From: Bordetella parapertussis | GTDB taxonomy: Bacteria; Pseudomonadota; Gammaproteobacteria; Burkholderiales; Burkholderiaceae_D | NCBI GenBank assembly: GCA_945866125.1 | Contig: CAMBFZ010000005.1 | Coordinates: 1-64,000 of the forward strand | Length of the DNA stretch: 64,000 nt | Reading direction: 5' to 3' | Shown here: piece after piece, positions 7,110 through 15,294 of the stretch | Position numbering within the stretch: position 1 is the first letter of the stretch | Layout: every line of letters begins with the position of its first letter | Made by a program: the position numbers and the translations under genes | The notes under the pieces: generated by a model | Databases searched by the model: none | What the model saw: the letters and a program-made list of their open reading frames with translations, nothing else | Told to the model about the DNA's origin: nothing

Positions 7110-10100
7110 ATGTCCTTCGATCCGAAACGCGCTCTCCCGAAACCCGGCACTCGCTTTGTCTTGCCCGCTTTACATGGCGCGGCCGACGCCTGCGTGTTGG
7201 CGCTCGCTGCGGTGGCGCTCAAGACCGAAGGCAAAATGCTGGCCGTCGTTGTCGCCAATGCACCCGATGCGCAACGACTGCTGACAGAGATACCGTGGTT
7301 CGGTCAAGCCGGTGACGATGCGCTGCGCTGCCATCTGCTGCCGGACTGGGAAACGCTGCCCTACGATGCGTTTTCCCCGCATCAGGATTTGGTCTCTGAA
7401 CGGCTCGCGACCCTGCACGAAATTCACAACGGGCAGTGTGATGTCTTGATTGTTCCAGCCACCACGGCGCTATTGCGCATGGGTCCGCCCGCTTTTCTGG
7501 CCGCTTACACCTTCTTTTTCAAGCAAGGTGAAAAGCTTGATGAAGCCAAGCTCAAATCCCAGCTGACCTTAGCCGGCTATGCCCATGTTGCGCAAGTCAT
7601 GTCACCCGGCGAATACTCGGTGCGCGGTGGTCTGATCGATCTCTTTCCCATGGGTTCGGTGCTGCCTTACCGGCTTGATTTGTTTGGTGACACGATCGAC
7701 ACCATTCGCACCTTCGACGCCGACACCCAGCGCTCGCTGTATCCGGTGAAAGAAGTGCGTTTGCTGCCGGGTCGTGAATTCCCGATGGACGACCTCGCGC
7801 GCAGTGCGTTTCGCAGCCGCTGGCGCGAGGTATTTGAAGGCGATCCATCGCGGGCGACGATGTACCGTGACATCGGCAACGGCATCCCTGCGGCCGGCAT
7901 CGAATATTATCTGCCCCTGTTTTTCGAGCAGACGGCAACTCTGTTTGACTATCTGCCCGAGGGTACCTGCTTTGCACTGATGGGCGATATTGACGCTGCC
8001 ATTCAGCGTTTCTGGAACGATACCAAATCGCGCTACCAATTTCTCAAATCCGATCGAGAGCGGCCCTTGCTGCCGCCCGAACAAATTTTTCTCGCTGACG
8101 AAGAATTTTTCACTCTCGTCAAACCCTATGGGCGCTGGGTCATTCAGGAAGACAGCACCGCGTCAACGCTCTCGGCACCACTACCTGATATTGCAGTCAA
8201 CCGCCGCGCAGACGACCCGCTGATCAATTTGCGCGCGTTCCTGCTACAAACTGACAAGCGCGTCATGATCTGCGCCGAATCCAGTGGTCGCCGTGAGACC
8301 TTGCAACAATACTTTAATGAGTACGCGTTGCCGCTGGCCGTCAGTGAAAGCCTGGCTGACTTCCAGACCGGCAGCGATAAACTCAGCCTGTGCGTGGCGC
8401 CCTTGCATGCCGGCTGCCAGCTTGCCGCCGAGCTTGGCAATATCGCCTTCATCACCGAAACCGAACTCTACGCTGGCAGTGGCCGTCGCGCCGGACGCCG
8501 CAAACAAGAAGGCCCCACGCAAGTCGAAGCCATGGTGCGCGACTTATCCGAACTCAAAATCGGCGATCCGGTGGTGCATATCAACCACGGTATCGGCCGC
8601 TATCATGGCTTAATCAGCATGGATCTCGGCGAGGGTGAAACCGAGTTTTTGCATCTCGAATACGCGAAAGAAACCAAACTCTATGTGCCGGTCTCGCAGC
8701 TGCATGTCATCTCGCGTTACTCGGGGGCTGCACCCGACGACGCGCCGCTACATGCCTTAGGCTCTGGCCAATGGGAAAAAGCCAAACGTCGCGCCGCCGA
8801 GCAGGTGCGCGATACCGCGGCTGAATTACTCAATCTGTACGCCCGCCGCACACTGCGTCAGGGACATGCATTCCAATATTCCGCGCACGACTACGAAGCC
8901 TTTGCCGACAGCTTTGGTTTTGAAGAAACCGGCGATCAAAGCGCCGCCATCACCGCCGTCATCGGCGACATGACCTCAGGCCGGCCGATGGACAGGCTTA
9001 TTTGCGGCGATGTGGGATTCGGCAAAACCGAAGTCGCGTTGCGCGCAGCGTTTGTTGCCGTCATGGGAGGCAAACAAGTCGCCATCCTCGCGCCCACGAC
9101 GCTACTGGCAGAGCAGCATGCGCAAACCTTTGCCGACCGCTTCGCAGACTGGCCGGTGCGTATCGCCGAACTCTCCCGCTTCCGGAGCACCAAAGAAATC
9201 AATCAGGCCTTGAAAGGCATGGCCGAAGGCACCATCGATATCGTCATTGGCACCCACAAACTGCTCTCTGCTGACGTAAAATTTTCACGACTCGGTCTGG
9301 TCATCATCGACGAAGAACATCGCTTCGGGGTACGTCAAAAAGAAGCCCTGAAAGCGCTCCGTGCCGAAGTTGATGTATTAACGCTGACTGCCACGCCGAT
9401 CCCGCGTACGCTGGGCATGGCGCTCGAAGGCTTGCGTGATTTTTCCATCATTGCCACCGCACCGCAAAAGCGGCTCGCGATCAAAACCTTTGTGCGCAGC
9501 GAATCTGAATCCGTCATCCGCGAAGCCTGCCTGCGCGAACTCAAACGTGGCGGGCAGATTTATTTTCTCCATAACGAAGTCGAGACGATTGAAAACCGCC
9601 GGGCGATGCTCGCAGCACTTTTACCCGAAGCGCGCATCGTCATCGCCCACGGCCAAATGCATGAGCGCGATCTTGAAAAAGTCATGCGGGATTTTGTCGC
9701 GCAACGTTTTAATCTGCTGTTGTGCACGACTATTATCGAAACCGGTATTGACGTCCCGACCGCAAACACCATCATCATGCATCGCGCCGATCGCTTTGGT
9801 CTGGCGCAGCTGCACCAGTTGCGGGGGCGGGTCGGTCGTTCACATCATCAGGCTTATGCGTATTTGCTTGTGCATGATGTACAGGTGCTCACCAAACAGG
9901 CACAGCGGCGGCTTGATGCGATTCAGCAAATGGAAGAACTCGGCAGCGGCTTTTATCTTGCGATGCACGACCTCGAAATTCGCGGCGCCGGTGAAGTACT
10001 CGGCGAGAGCCAGTCCGGCGAGATGACCGAAATCGGCTTTCAGCTTTATTCCGACATGTTGAACGCGGCAGTGCGCTCGCTGAAAAATGGCAAAGAGCCC

Positions 10101-10556
10101 GACCTTGCCGCGCCGCTCTCCACCACCACCGAAATCAATCTTCACGTGCCCGCCTTATTACCAAGCGATTTTTGCGGCGATGTGCACGAACGCCTGTCCA
10201 TCTACAAACGACTGGCCAATGGCAACAGTCAAGAAAAAATCGACGACATGCAGGAAGAATTAATCGATCGCTTCGGCAAGCTGCCTGATGCCGTCAGAGC
10301 ATTGATCGACACGCACCGTCTGCGCGTGTTAGCCAAGACAGTGGGCATCATCAAAATTGATGCCCACAGCGAAGCGGCCTTGTTGCAGTTTGAACCCACG
10401 CCGCCGATTGATCCGATCCGCATCATTGACCTGATCCAGAAAAACCGCAACATCAAGCTCTCCGGACAAGACAAACTACGCATTACCGTTTCTATGCCCG
10501 ATCTGGCTGCGCGCGTCGCGCAAGTCAAGACCACCATTCGGGCGCTGGCGGCATAA
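7110..10556 (+). CDS. mfd: Transcription-repair coupling factor
   Basis: 1148 residues from ATG 7110; a GTG six codons upstream is in frame but the family starts MSFD-like. The UvrB-homology region lies N-terminally. The RNA polymerase-interaction domain follows near 490-560 (VVHINHGIGRY, LHLEYAKETKLYVPV). The RecG-like translocase has Walker A GDVGFGKTEVA, DEEH box IIDEEHRFGVRQ, motif III TATPIPRT and motif VI QLRGRVGR. The C-terminal TRCF domain is complete. Mfd removes stalled RNA polymerase and recruits UvrA to the lesion. It is followed by serB 23 bp downstream. Confidence 0.98.
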   Translation: MSFDPKRALPKPGTRFVLPALHGAADACVLALAAVALKTEGKMLAVVVANAPDAQRLLTEIPWFGQAGDDALRCHLLPDWETLPYDAFSPHQDLVSERLATLHEIHNGQCDVLIVPATTALLRMGPPAFLAAYTFFFKQGEKLDEAKLKSQLTLAGYAHVAQVMSPGEYSVRGGLIDLFPMGSVLPYRLDLFGDTIDTIRTFDADTQRSLYPVKEVRLLPGREFPMDDLARSAFRSRWREVFEGDPSRATMYRDIGNGIPAAGIEYYLPLFFEQTATLFDYLPEGTCFALMGDIDAAIQRFWNDTKSRYQFLKSDRERPLLPPEQIFLADEEFFTLVKPYGRWVIQEDSTASTLSAPLPDIAVNRRADDPLINLRAFLLQTDKRVMICAESSGRRETLQQYFNEYALPLAVSESLADFQTGSDKLSLCVAPLHAGCQLAAELGNIAFITETELYAGSGRRAGRRKQEGPTQVEAMVRDLSELKIGDPVVHINHGIGRYHGLISMDLGEGETEFLHLEYAKETKLYVPVSQLHVISRYSGAAPDDAPLHALGSGQWEKAKRRAAEQVRDTAAELLNLYARRTLRQGHAFQYSAHDYEAFADSFGFEETGDQSAAITAVIGDMTSGRPMDRLICGDVGFGKTEVALRAAFVAVMGGKQVAILAPTTLLAEQHAQTFADRFADWPVRIAELSRFRSTKEINQALKGMAEGTIDIVIGTHKLLSADVKFSRLGLVIIDEEHRFGVRQKEALKALRAEVDVLTLTATPIPRTLGMALEGLRDFSIIATAPQKRLAIKTFVRSESESVIREACLRELKRGGQIYFLHNEVETIENRRAMLAALLPEARIVIAHGQMHERDLEKVMRDFVAQRFNLLLCTTIIETGIDVPTANTIIMHRADRFGLAQLHQLRGRVGRSHHQAYAYLLVHDVQVLTKQAQRRLDAIQQMEELGSGFYLAMHDLEIRGAGEVLGESQSGEMTEIGFQLYSDMLNAAVRSLKNGKEPDLAAPLSTTTEINLHVPALLPSDFCGDVHERLSIYKRLANGNSQEKIDDMQEELIDRFGKLPDAVRALIDTHRLRVLAKTVGIIKIDAHSEAALLQFEPTPPIDPIRIIDLIQKNRNIKLSGQDKLRITVSMPDLAARVAQVKTTIRALAA

Positions 10557-10579
10557 CCAAGCCCTCTCACACCGTGACC

Positions 10580-11422
10580 ATGAATCTGATTTTACAAGGC
10601 CTGCACCCTGAACGAGCCATCATTGAACGACTCGCTGCCCTCGCTGATGCGCAATCTGTTACACAAATCAATACCCAGGCTTGGCGCTGCGACGCCGTCA
10701 CTGACAGTGTGCCAACTCGCGCCTTAATCGACGCTGCCTGTCAGCATGCGCAGCTTGATGGCTGCTTTATTGAGGCAGGCAAACAACTCAGCGATTACAA
10801 GCTTCTGGTGATGGATATGGACTCCACGCTCATCACCATTGAGTGCATTGATGAAATCGCCGACATGCAGGGTTTGAAGCCGCAAGTTGCCGCCATTACC
10901 GAGGCAGCAATGCGGGGCGACATTGCGTTTCGCGACAGCCTGATCCAGCGGGTCGCCTTGTTGCAAGGTTTGCACGCATCCGCATTGGAACAAGTTTTTG
11001 ATGAACGTCTGACCCTCTCGCCGGGCGCGCTTACCTTGCTTGAAGGCGTCAAAGCGGCTGGGCTGAAGACGGTGCTAGTTTCGGGTGGGTTTAGTTTTTT
11101 TACTAATCGACTCAAACAGCAGCTTGGCCTTGATGTGGCACGCGCCAATCTGCTCGAGATTCAGGACGGAAAATTGACAGGCCGCGTGCTGGGCGAGATC
11201 ATTGACGAACAGGCTAAACGACGCACCGTCGAGAGTGAAAGTGCTGCGCTTGGCATACCGCCCTCGGCCGCGATCGTGATGGGCGACGGCGCCAATGACC
11301 TGCCGATGATGTCGGTGGCTGGATTATCCGTGGCATATAAAGCCAAACCGGTGGTGCGGGCGCAGGCCGATGTGGCATTGAATTTTGTTGGTCTTGATGG
11401 TGTGCTGAATTTATTTCGCTAA
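10580..11422 (+). CDS. serB: Phosphoserine phosphatase
   Basis: 280 residues from ATG 10580; a GTG two codons earlier is also possible. The HAD-type nucleophile motif is LLVMDMDSTLITIECIDEIA, followed by motif II in VLVSGGFSFFTNRL and motif IV GDGANDLPMM. The first 70 residues form the usual N-terminal extension of proteobacterial SerB. It performs the last step of serine biosynthesis. It probably shares a transcript with mfd, 23 bp upstream. Confidence 0.96.
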   Translation: MNLILQGLHPERAIIERLAALADAQSVTQINTQAWRCDAVTDSVPTRALIDAACQHAQLDGCFIEAGKQLSDYKLLVMDMDSTLITIECIDEIADMQGLKPQVAAITEAAMRGDIAFRDSLIQRVALLQGLHASALEQVFDERLTLSPGALTLLEGVKAAGLKTVLVSGGFSFFTNRLKQQLGLDVARANLLEIQDGKLTGRVLGEIIDEQAKRRTVESESAALGIPPSAAIVMGDGANDLPMMSVAGLSVAYKAKPVVRAQADVALNFVGLDGVLNLFR

Positions 11423-11481
11423 ATTTTTTTAGGTGCACGCACTACCACTCCCCGCGACTCTCGTTGCAAATCACAGTCACC

Positions 11482-11868
11482 ATGAGCCAAGATACCTACT
11501 TCGATCTCGCATTCGAATCCAAAAAATCGCTGCTCTGGTGGCTCTATTTATTGCACGGGGCCTCTCTGCTGTTTTCTCTGGGCGCGTTTTCATTCATCCC
11601 GCTCATCATCAACTATCTCAAGCGCGGCAGCACGAACGGCACTTTTCTACAGAGTCATCATAGCTGGCAGATTCGTTCGTTTTGGTGGTATCTGGTCTGG
11701 ATGACAGTTGGTGGCTTGCTGTTTTTGACAATCATCGGGATCCCCTTGGCGGCACTTATCTGCTTCGGCGCCTGGGTCTGGAAAGCCTATCGCTTAATCC
11801 GCGGCTTCATTGATCTCGGCAATAACAAGCCTATGCCAACTGCCGCAGCGCCTGTGCAAGATCACTGA
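11482..11868 (+). CDS. DUF4870-like small inner-membrane protein
   Basis: 128 residues from ATG 11482; a TTG at 11464 is a weaker alternative. Three hydrophobic helices are visible: about 15-40 (WLYLLHGASLLFSLGAF), 70-90 (WYLVWMTVGGLLFLTIIG) and 90-105. The layout with HH-W between helices resembles DUF4870-type proteins. Function unknown. Its last 38 bp overlap the 3' end of the convergent metC, so the C-terminal dozen codons are read on both strands. Confidence 0.75.
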   Translation: MSQDTYFDLAFESKKSLLWWLYLLHGASLLFSLGAFSFIPLIINYLKRGSTNGTFLQSHHSWQIRSFWWYLVWMTVGGLLFLTIIGIPLAALICFGAWVWKAYRLIRGFIDLGNNKPMPTAAAPVQDH

Positions 11869-13000
11869 TCAAATCAGCTGGGTCTTCAAGTCCGACATAA
11901 ATGCGTACTAGTTGCCCTGCTTCGGTCCAGTTGCGTCGCATGCTCTGCATCCGGTAAGGCACGCACAAACTATTCGCACCACCCCAGCTGTACCCAATCT
12001 TGAACAGCTGCAGACTATCGACAAACCGATCTGTCTGCGCCTCGCTAAAGCGCGCGTCAAACACCACCGAAAACAAGCCACCTGCCCCGCTAAAATCACG
12101 CAGCCAGTTTGCATGACCCGGACAATCTGGCAGTGCCGGGTGCAGCACGCGCGCAATTTCAGACCGTTCTTTTAGCCAGATCGCGAGTTGGCGGGCCGCA
12201 GCGTCATGGGCATCAAAGCGCAGCTTCATGGTCGCCAGCCCGCGCAAAACCAGATAGCTATCATCCGCCGATACGCCCATGCCAAGACGCATATGCGCGC
12301 GTTCGATTTTTTGATGCAGCGCTGTATCGCGCGTAATCACCGCGCCCATCAACACATCCGAGCCACCAGACTGGTATTTGGTCAGCGCCTGCATGATCAC
12401 ATCAACACCATGCTCAAACGCGCGAAATGCCAAACCGGCCGACCAAGTATTATCGAGCGCGACCAACACACCTCGCGCATGCGCGGCCGTACAAATGGCG
12501 CCGATATCGGGCACTTCCATTGAGACCGATCCGGGTGCCTCAGTCCAGATCAGTCGAGTGTTAGGCTCGATCAGCTCGGCAATGCCGCTGCCCACCATCG
12601 GATCGTAATAACGGACACTGACGCCAAAATCCTGCGCCAGCCAGCTACCCAGGTCGCGGTTAGGGGTGTAGACATTTTCAGGCAGCAGCACATCGTCGCC
12701 GCTTTTGAGCAAGGCCAGATTAACCATGGCAATGGCCGCCAGCCCGCTCGGGGCAAGCAGACAGTGCCTGCCCGCTTCTATCTCGGCGAGCCGAGCTTCC
12801 AGCGTAAACGTGGTGGGCGTACCGTGCAGACCATAGGTATAAGCGCTCTTGTCCTGCCAGGTCCGGGCGCGCAAGGCAGCGACGTCTTTGAACAGTACCG
12901 TGGAGGCATGGTGAATCGCCATCGGAAAAGCAGCGAAGCCGTCCGGCGCACGATATTCGGTGGCCGTTAGCAGGGTTTGCAGCGATTTTTTATCTGTCAC
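11831..13000 (-). CDS. metC: Cystathionine beta-lyase (PLP-dependent)
   Basis: 389 residues from GTG 13000, seven bp after the rimO stop. The frame stays open upstream inside rimO but those residues are not family-like. PLP fold-type I signatures are present: SAYTYGLHGTPTT near the N-terminus, the Asp-containing VALDNTWSAGL, and the Schiff-base Lys in QALTKYQSGGSDVLMG. It cleaves cystathionine to homocysteine, pyruvate and ammonia. Other Cys/Met-metabolism lyases share the fold, so substrate is by similarity. It is likely co-transcribed with rimO; its 3' end overlaps a convergent membrane-protein gene by 38 bp. Confidence 0.92.
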   Translation of the reverse strand: MTDKKSLQTLLTATEYRAPDGFAAFPMAIHHASTVLFKDVAALRARTWQDKSAYTYGLHGTPTTFTLEARLAEIEAGRHCLLAPSGLAAIAMVNLALLKSGDDVLLPENVYTPNRDLGSWLAQDFGVSVRYYDPMVGSGIAELIEPNTRLIWTEAPGSVSMEVPDIGAICTAAHARGVLVALDNTWSAGLAFRAFEHGVDVIMQALTKYQSGGSDVLMGAVITRDTALHQKIERAHMRLGMGVSADDSYLVLRGLATMKLRFDAHDAAARQLAIWLKERSEIARVLHPALPDCPGHANWLRDFSGAGGLFSVVFDARFSEAQTDRFVDSLQLFKIGYSWGGANSLCVPYRMQSMRRNWTEAGQLVRIYVGLEDPADLISDLAQALRQLA

Positions 13001-13007
13001 GCCAACC

Positions 13008-14396
13008 TCAATGCGCCTTGGCCCACAGATCATGCGCGTCGGCTGCTGTGACGGTGACCTCAACGAACTCGCCCACTTTGAGTTTGCGCTCCGGCTCGTA
13101 GGGTGGCTTGACGTAGACCACGCCGTCAATCTCCGGCGCATCTGCGCTTGAGCGACCGGTGCCGCCGTTATGATCAACCGCATCGATCAATACCCGCAAG
13201 GTCTTGCCGACCTTCGCTTGCAAGCGTGCTTTGGAAATGGTCTCCTGCAATTCCATGACCCGACCACGACGCTCTTCACGCACCTCATCGGGTACTGGAT
13301 GGGCAATCGCATTGGCCGTAGCGCCCTCGACCGGGGAATAGGCGAAGCAGCCCAGGCGATCAATTTGCGCTTCCTGCAAAAAGTCGAGCAGGTGCTGGAA
13401 TTCTTCTTCGGTCTCGCCTGGAAAGCCGGCAATAAAGGTCGATCGGATCGTAATATCCGGACACACAGCGCGCCAGGCGCGGATCCGTTCAATATTTTTT
13501 TCGCCATTGGCCGGACGCTTCATGCGCTTTAATACCTCCGGATGCGAGTGCTGCAGCGGCACATCGAGATACGGCAGCACGTGACCGCCCTGCATCATGC
13601 CGATCACTTCATCGACATGCGGATACGGATACACATAATGCAGCCGCACCCAGGCGTCGTACTGACGCGCCAGCTCGCCCAATGCGCGCACCAGATCAGT
13701 CATGTGCGTACGTACCGGCTTGCCATTCCAAAAACCGGTACGGAATTTAATATCCACCCCATAAGCACTGGTGTCCTGAGAAATCACCAACAGTTCTTTG
13801 ACGCCGGACTTGAAAAGATTTTCAGCTTCCAGCATCACCTCAGCGATTGGGCGCGATACCAGATCGCCTCGCATCGACGGAATGATGCAAAAGCTGCAGC
13901 GATGATTACAGCCTTCGGAAATTTTCAGATAGGCATAATGCCGCGGCGTGAGCTTGATGCCGTGCGCGGGCACCAGATCAATAAACGGCGCATGCGGCTT
14001 GGGCAAATGCACATGCACCGCATCCATCACCTCGGCCAATGCATGGGGCCCGGTTACAGCAAGCACTTTAGGGTGCACGGTTTGAATGATGTCTTCACCG
14101 GCTGCGTTTTTTCTGTTCCCCAGACAACCGGTGACAATCACTTTGCCATTTTCATGCAAGGCTTCACCGATGGCGTCGAGTGACTCCTGGACCGCTGCAT
14201 CGATAAAACCGCAGGTATTGACGATGACGAGATCGGCACCATCGTAAGTTTTGGCGGTCTCATAACCCTCGGCGCGTAATTGGGTCAGGATCTGTTCGGA
14301 GTCGACCAAGGCCTTCGGGCAGCCAAGGGACACAAACCCCACTTTGGGCGCGGGCTTGGTCATCATTTCGGGTATCACGGGAGAGGGGCTGGACAT
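13008..14396 (-). CDS. rimO: Ribosomal protein S12 methylthiotransferase
   Basis: 462 residues; a second in-frame ATG lies ten codons in. The UPF0004 domain begins VGFVSLGCPKALVDSEQ and has further Cys in VIVNTCGF and VTGCLGN. The radical-SAM cluster motif is CNHRCSFCIIP. A TRAM-like domain ends the protein (GEFVEVTVTAADAHDLWAKA). RimO methylthiolates an Asp of ribosomal protein S12. The gene runs straight into metC. Confidence 0.97.
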   Translation of the reverse strand: MSSPSPVIPEMMTKPAPKVGFVSLGCPKALVDSEQILTQLRAEGYETAKTYDGADLVIVNTCGFIDAAVQESLDAIGEALHENGKVIVTGCLGNRKNAAGEDIIQTVHPKVLAVTGPHALAEVMDAVHVHLPKPHAPFIDLVPAHGIKLTPRHYAYLKISEGCNHRCSFCIIPSMRGDLVSRPIAEVMLEAENLFKSGVKELLVISQDTSAYGVDIKFRTGFWNGKPVRTHMTDLVRALGELARQYDAWVRLHYVYPYPHVDEVIGMMQGGHVLPYLDVPLQHSHPEVLKRMKRPANGEKNIERIRAWRAVCPDITIRSTFIAGFPGETEEEFQHLLDFLQEAQIDRLGCFAYSPVEGATANAIAHPVPDEVREERRGRVMELQETISKARLQAKVGKTLRVLIDAVDHNGGTGRSSADAPEIDGVVYVKPPYEPERKLKVGEFVEVTVTAADAHDLWAKAH

Positions 14397-14483
14397 AGAG
14401 GGCGGGGCACAAAAAAGGGGACAAGAGCGAAGCCGCCATTGTACCCGTTGCGCTGCGCCGGCCGCGCCGGCAGCCGGCAGTCT

Positions 14484-15080
14484 TTATTTGCCTTCGGGTG
14501 GCTTCGTGCCCGGCATACCGGGCATCCCCGGCATCCCGACGGCACCCGGGAACGGAAAACCGCCAAATACATTCTTGGTCTGGCTTTGCATTTGTTCTTG
14601 CATCTGGATAAAGAGGCTCTTGCTCTGCTCGATGTAGTTGGTCATCATCCCTTGCATCATCGGCGCCTGCACACTCATGAACTGGGTCCACATTTCAGGG
14701 CTGAAGGGTTTGTCGTCGACCACGCCTTTTGAATTTTCAGTCATCTTGTTTTGAATATCGATAAATACCTGAATATTCTTTTCAAGATACGAGCCCATCA
14801 TCCCCTGCATCGCATGACCGTAATAACGAATGATCTGAGTCAGCGCCGAACTCGAGAACATCGGCTGGCCGTTGGCTTCTTCTTCCAGAATAATCTGGAG
14901 CAGGATGCTTCGAGTCAGGTCTTCATTGGATTTGGCGTCAACCACAACGAAATCTTCGTTGCCGAGCACAAGCTGCTTCACATCGGCCATCGTGATGTAA
15001 GAACTGGTCTGAGTATCGTAGAGGCGGCGATTCGGATATTTCTTAATCAGCCGCTCGGCGGATTTCTTTGTGCTGGTCAT
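14484..15080 (-). CDS. phaR: Polyhydroxyalkanoate synthesis repressor PhaR
   Basis: 198 residues. The DNA-binding domain is KKYPNRRLYDTQTSSYIT (about 13-30) with VKQLVLGNEDFVVVDAKS, followed by the PHB-accumulation regulatory domain with TRSILLQIILEEE. The C-terminus is low-complexity: GAVGMPGMPGMPGTKP. PhaR binds nascent PHB granules and releases phasin and self promoters. A TGCAA-rich palindrome at 15096-15117, just before its start, is a probable autoregulatory site. phaC lies upstream on the same strand with a 214-bp gap. Confidence 0.96.
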   Translation of the reverse strand: MTSTKKSAERLIKKYPNRRLYDTQTSSYITMADVKQLVLGNEDFVVVDAKSNEDLTRSILLQIILEEEANGQPMFSSSALTQIIRYYGHAMQGMMGSYLEKNIQVFIDIQNKMTENSKGVVDDKPFSPEMWTQFMSVQAPMMQGMMTNYIEQSKSLFIQMQEQMQSQTKNVFGGFPFPGAVGMPGMPGMPGTKPPEGK

Positions 15081-15095
15081 CTGAGTTCCAATTTT

Positions 15096-15117
15096 TTGCG
15101 TTGCAATGCAATTGCAT
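15096..15117 (-). promoter_or_regulatory. phaR: Probable PhaR operator (TGCAA-rich palindrome)
   Basis: The element contains the perfect 12-bp palindrome ATGCAATTGCAT (15106-15117) fused to TTGCGTTGCA, giving repeated TTGCA/TGCAA half-sites. It lies 15 bp upstream of the phaR start, where TGC-rich PhaR sites are expected for autorepression. A -10-like TATAAT (minus strand, 15162-15167) and a second palindrome, CGAACG-GG-CGTTCG (15134-15147), lie further upstream. Binding is inferred. Confidence 0.5.
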
Positions 15118-15294
15118 CATTTTATGGGTAATCCGAACGGGCGTTCGTGTCTCGAAGCCCAATTATAGTGCCTGAAAACAAAAGCTTGGAAAGCGATTGG
15201 ATGCCTCTTTGGCAACATATTGCGCCGCAAAGCAGCCATCGCAAGGATGGTCGGGGGAAAGGAGGCGCCGCGATCCCGCTGGGACCGCGTATTT

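Noticed and set aside
13542..14183. Long antisense frames over rimO and similar ones over pgeF (17465-18268) and the Fe-S protein (3940-4518)
   Set aside because: They mirror real genes on the other strand, lack ribosome-binding sites and contain no family motifs; such frames are expected in GC-rich coding DNA.
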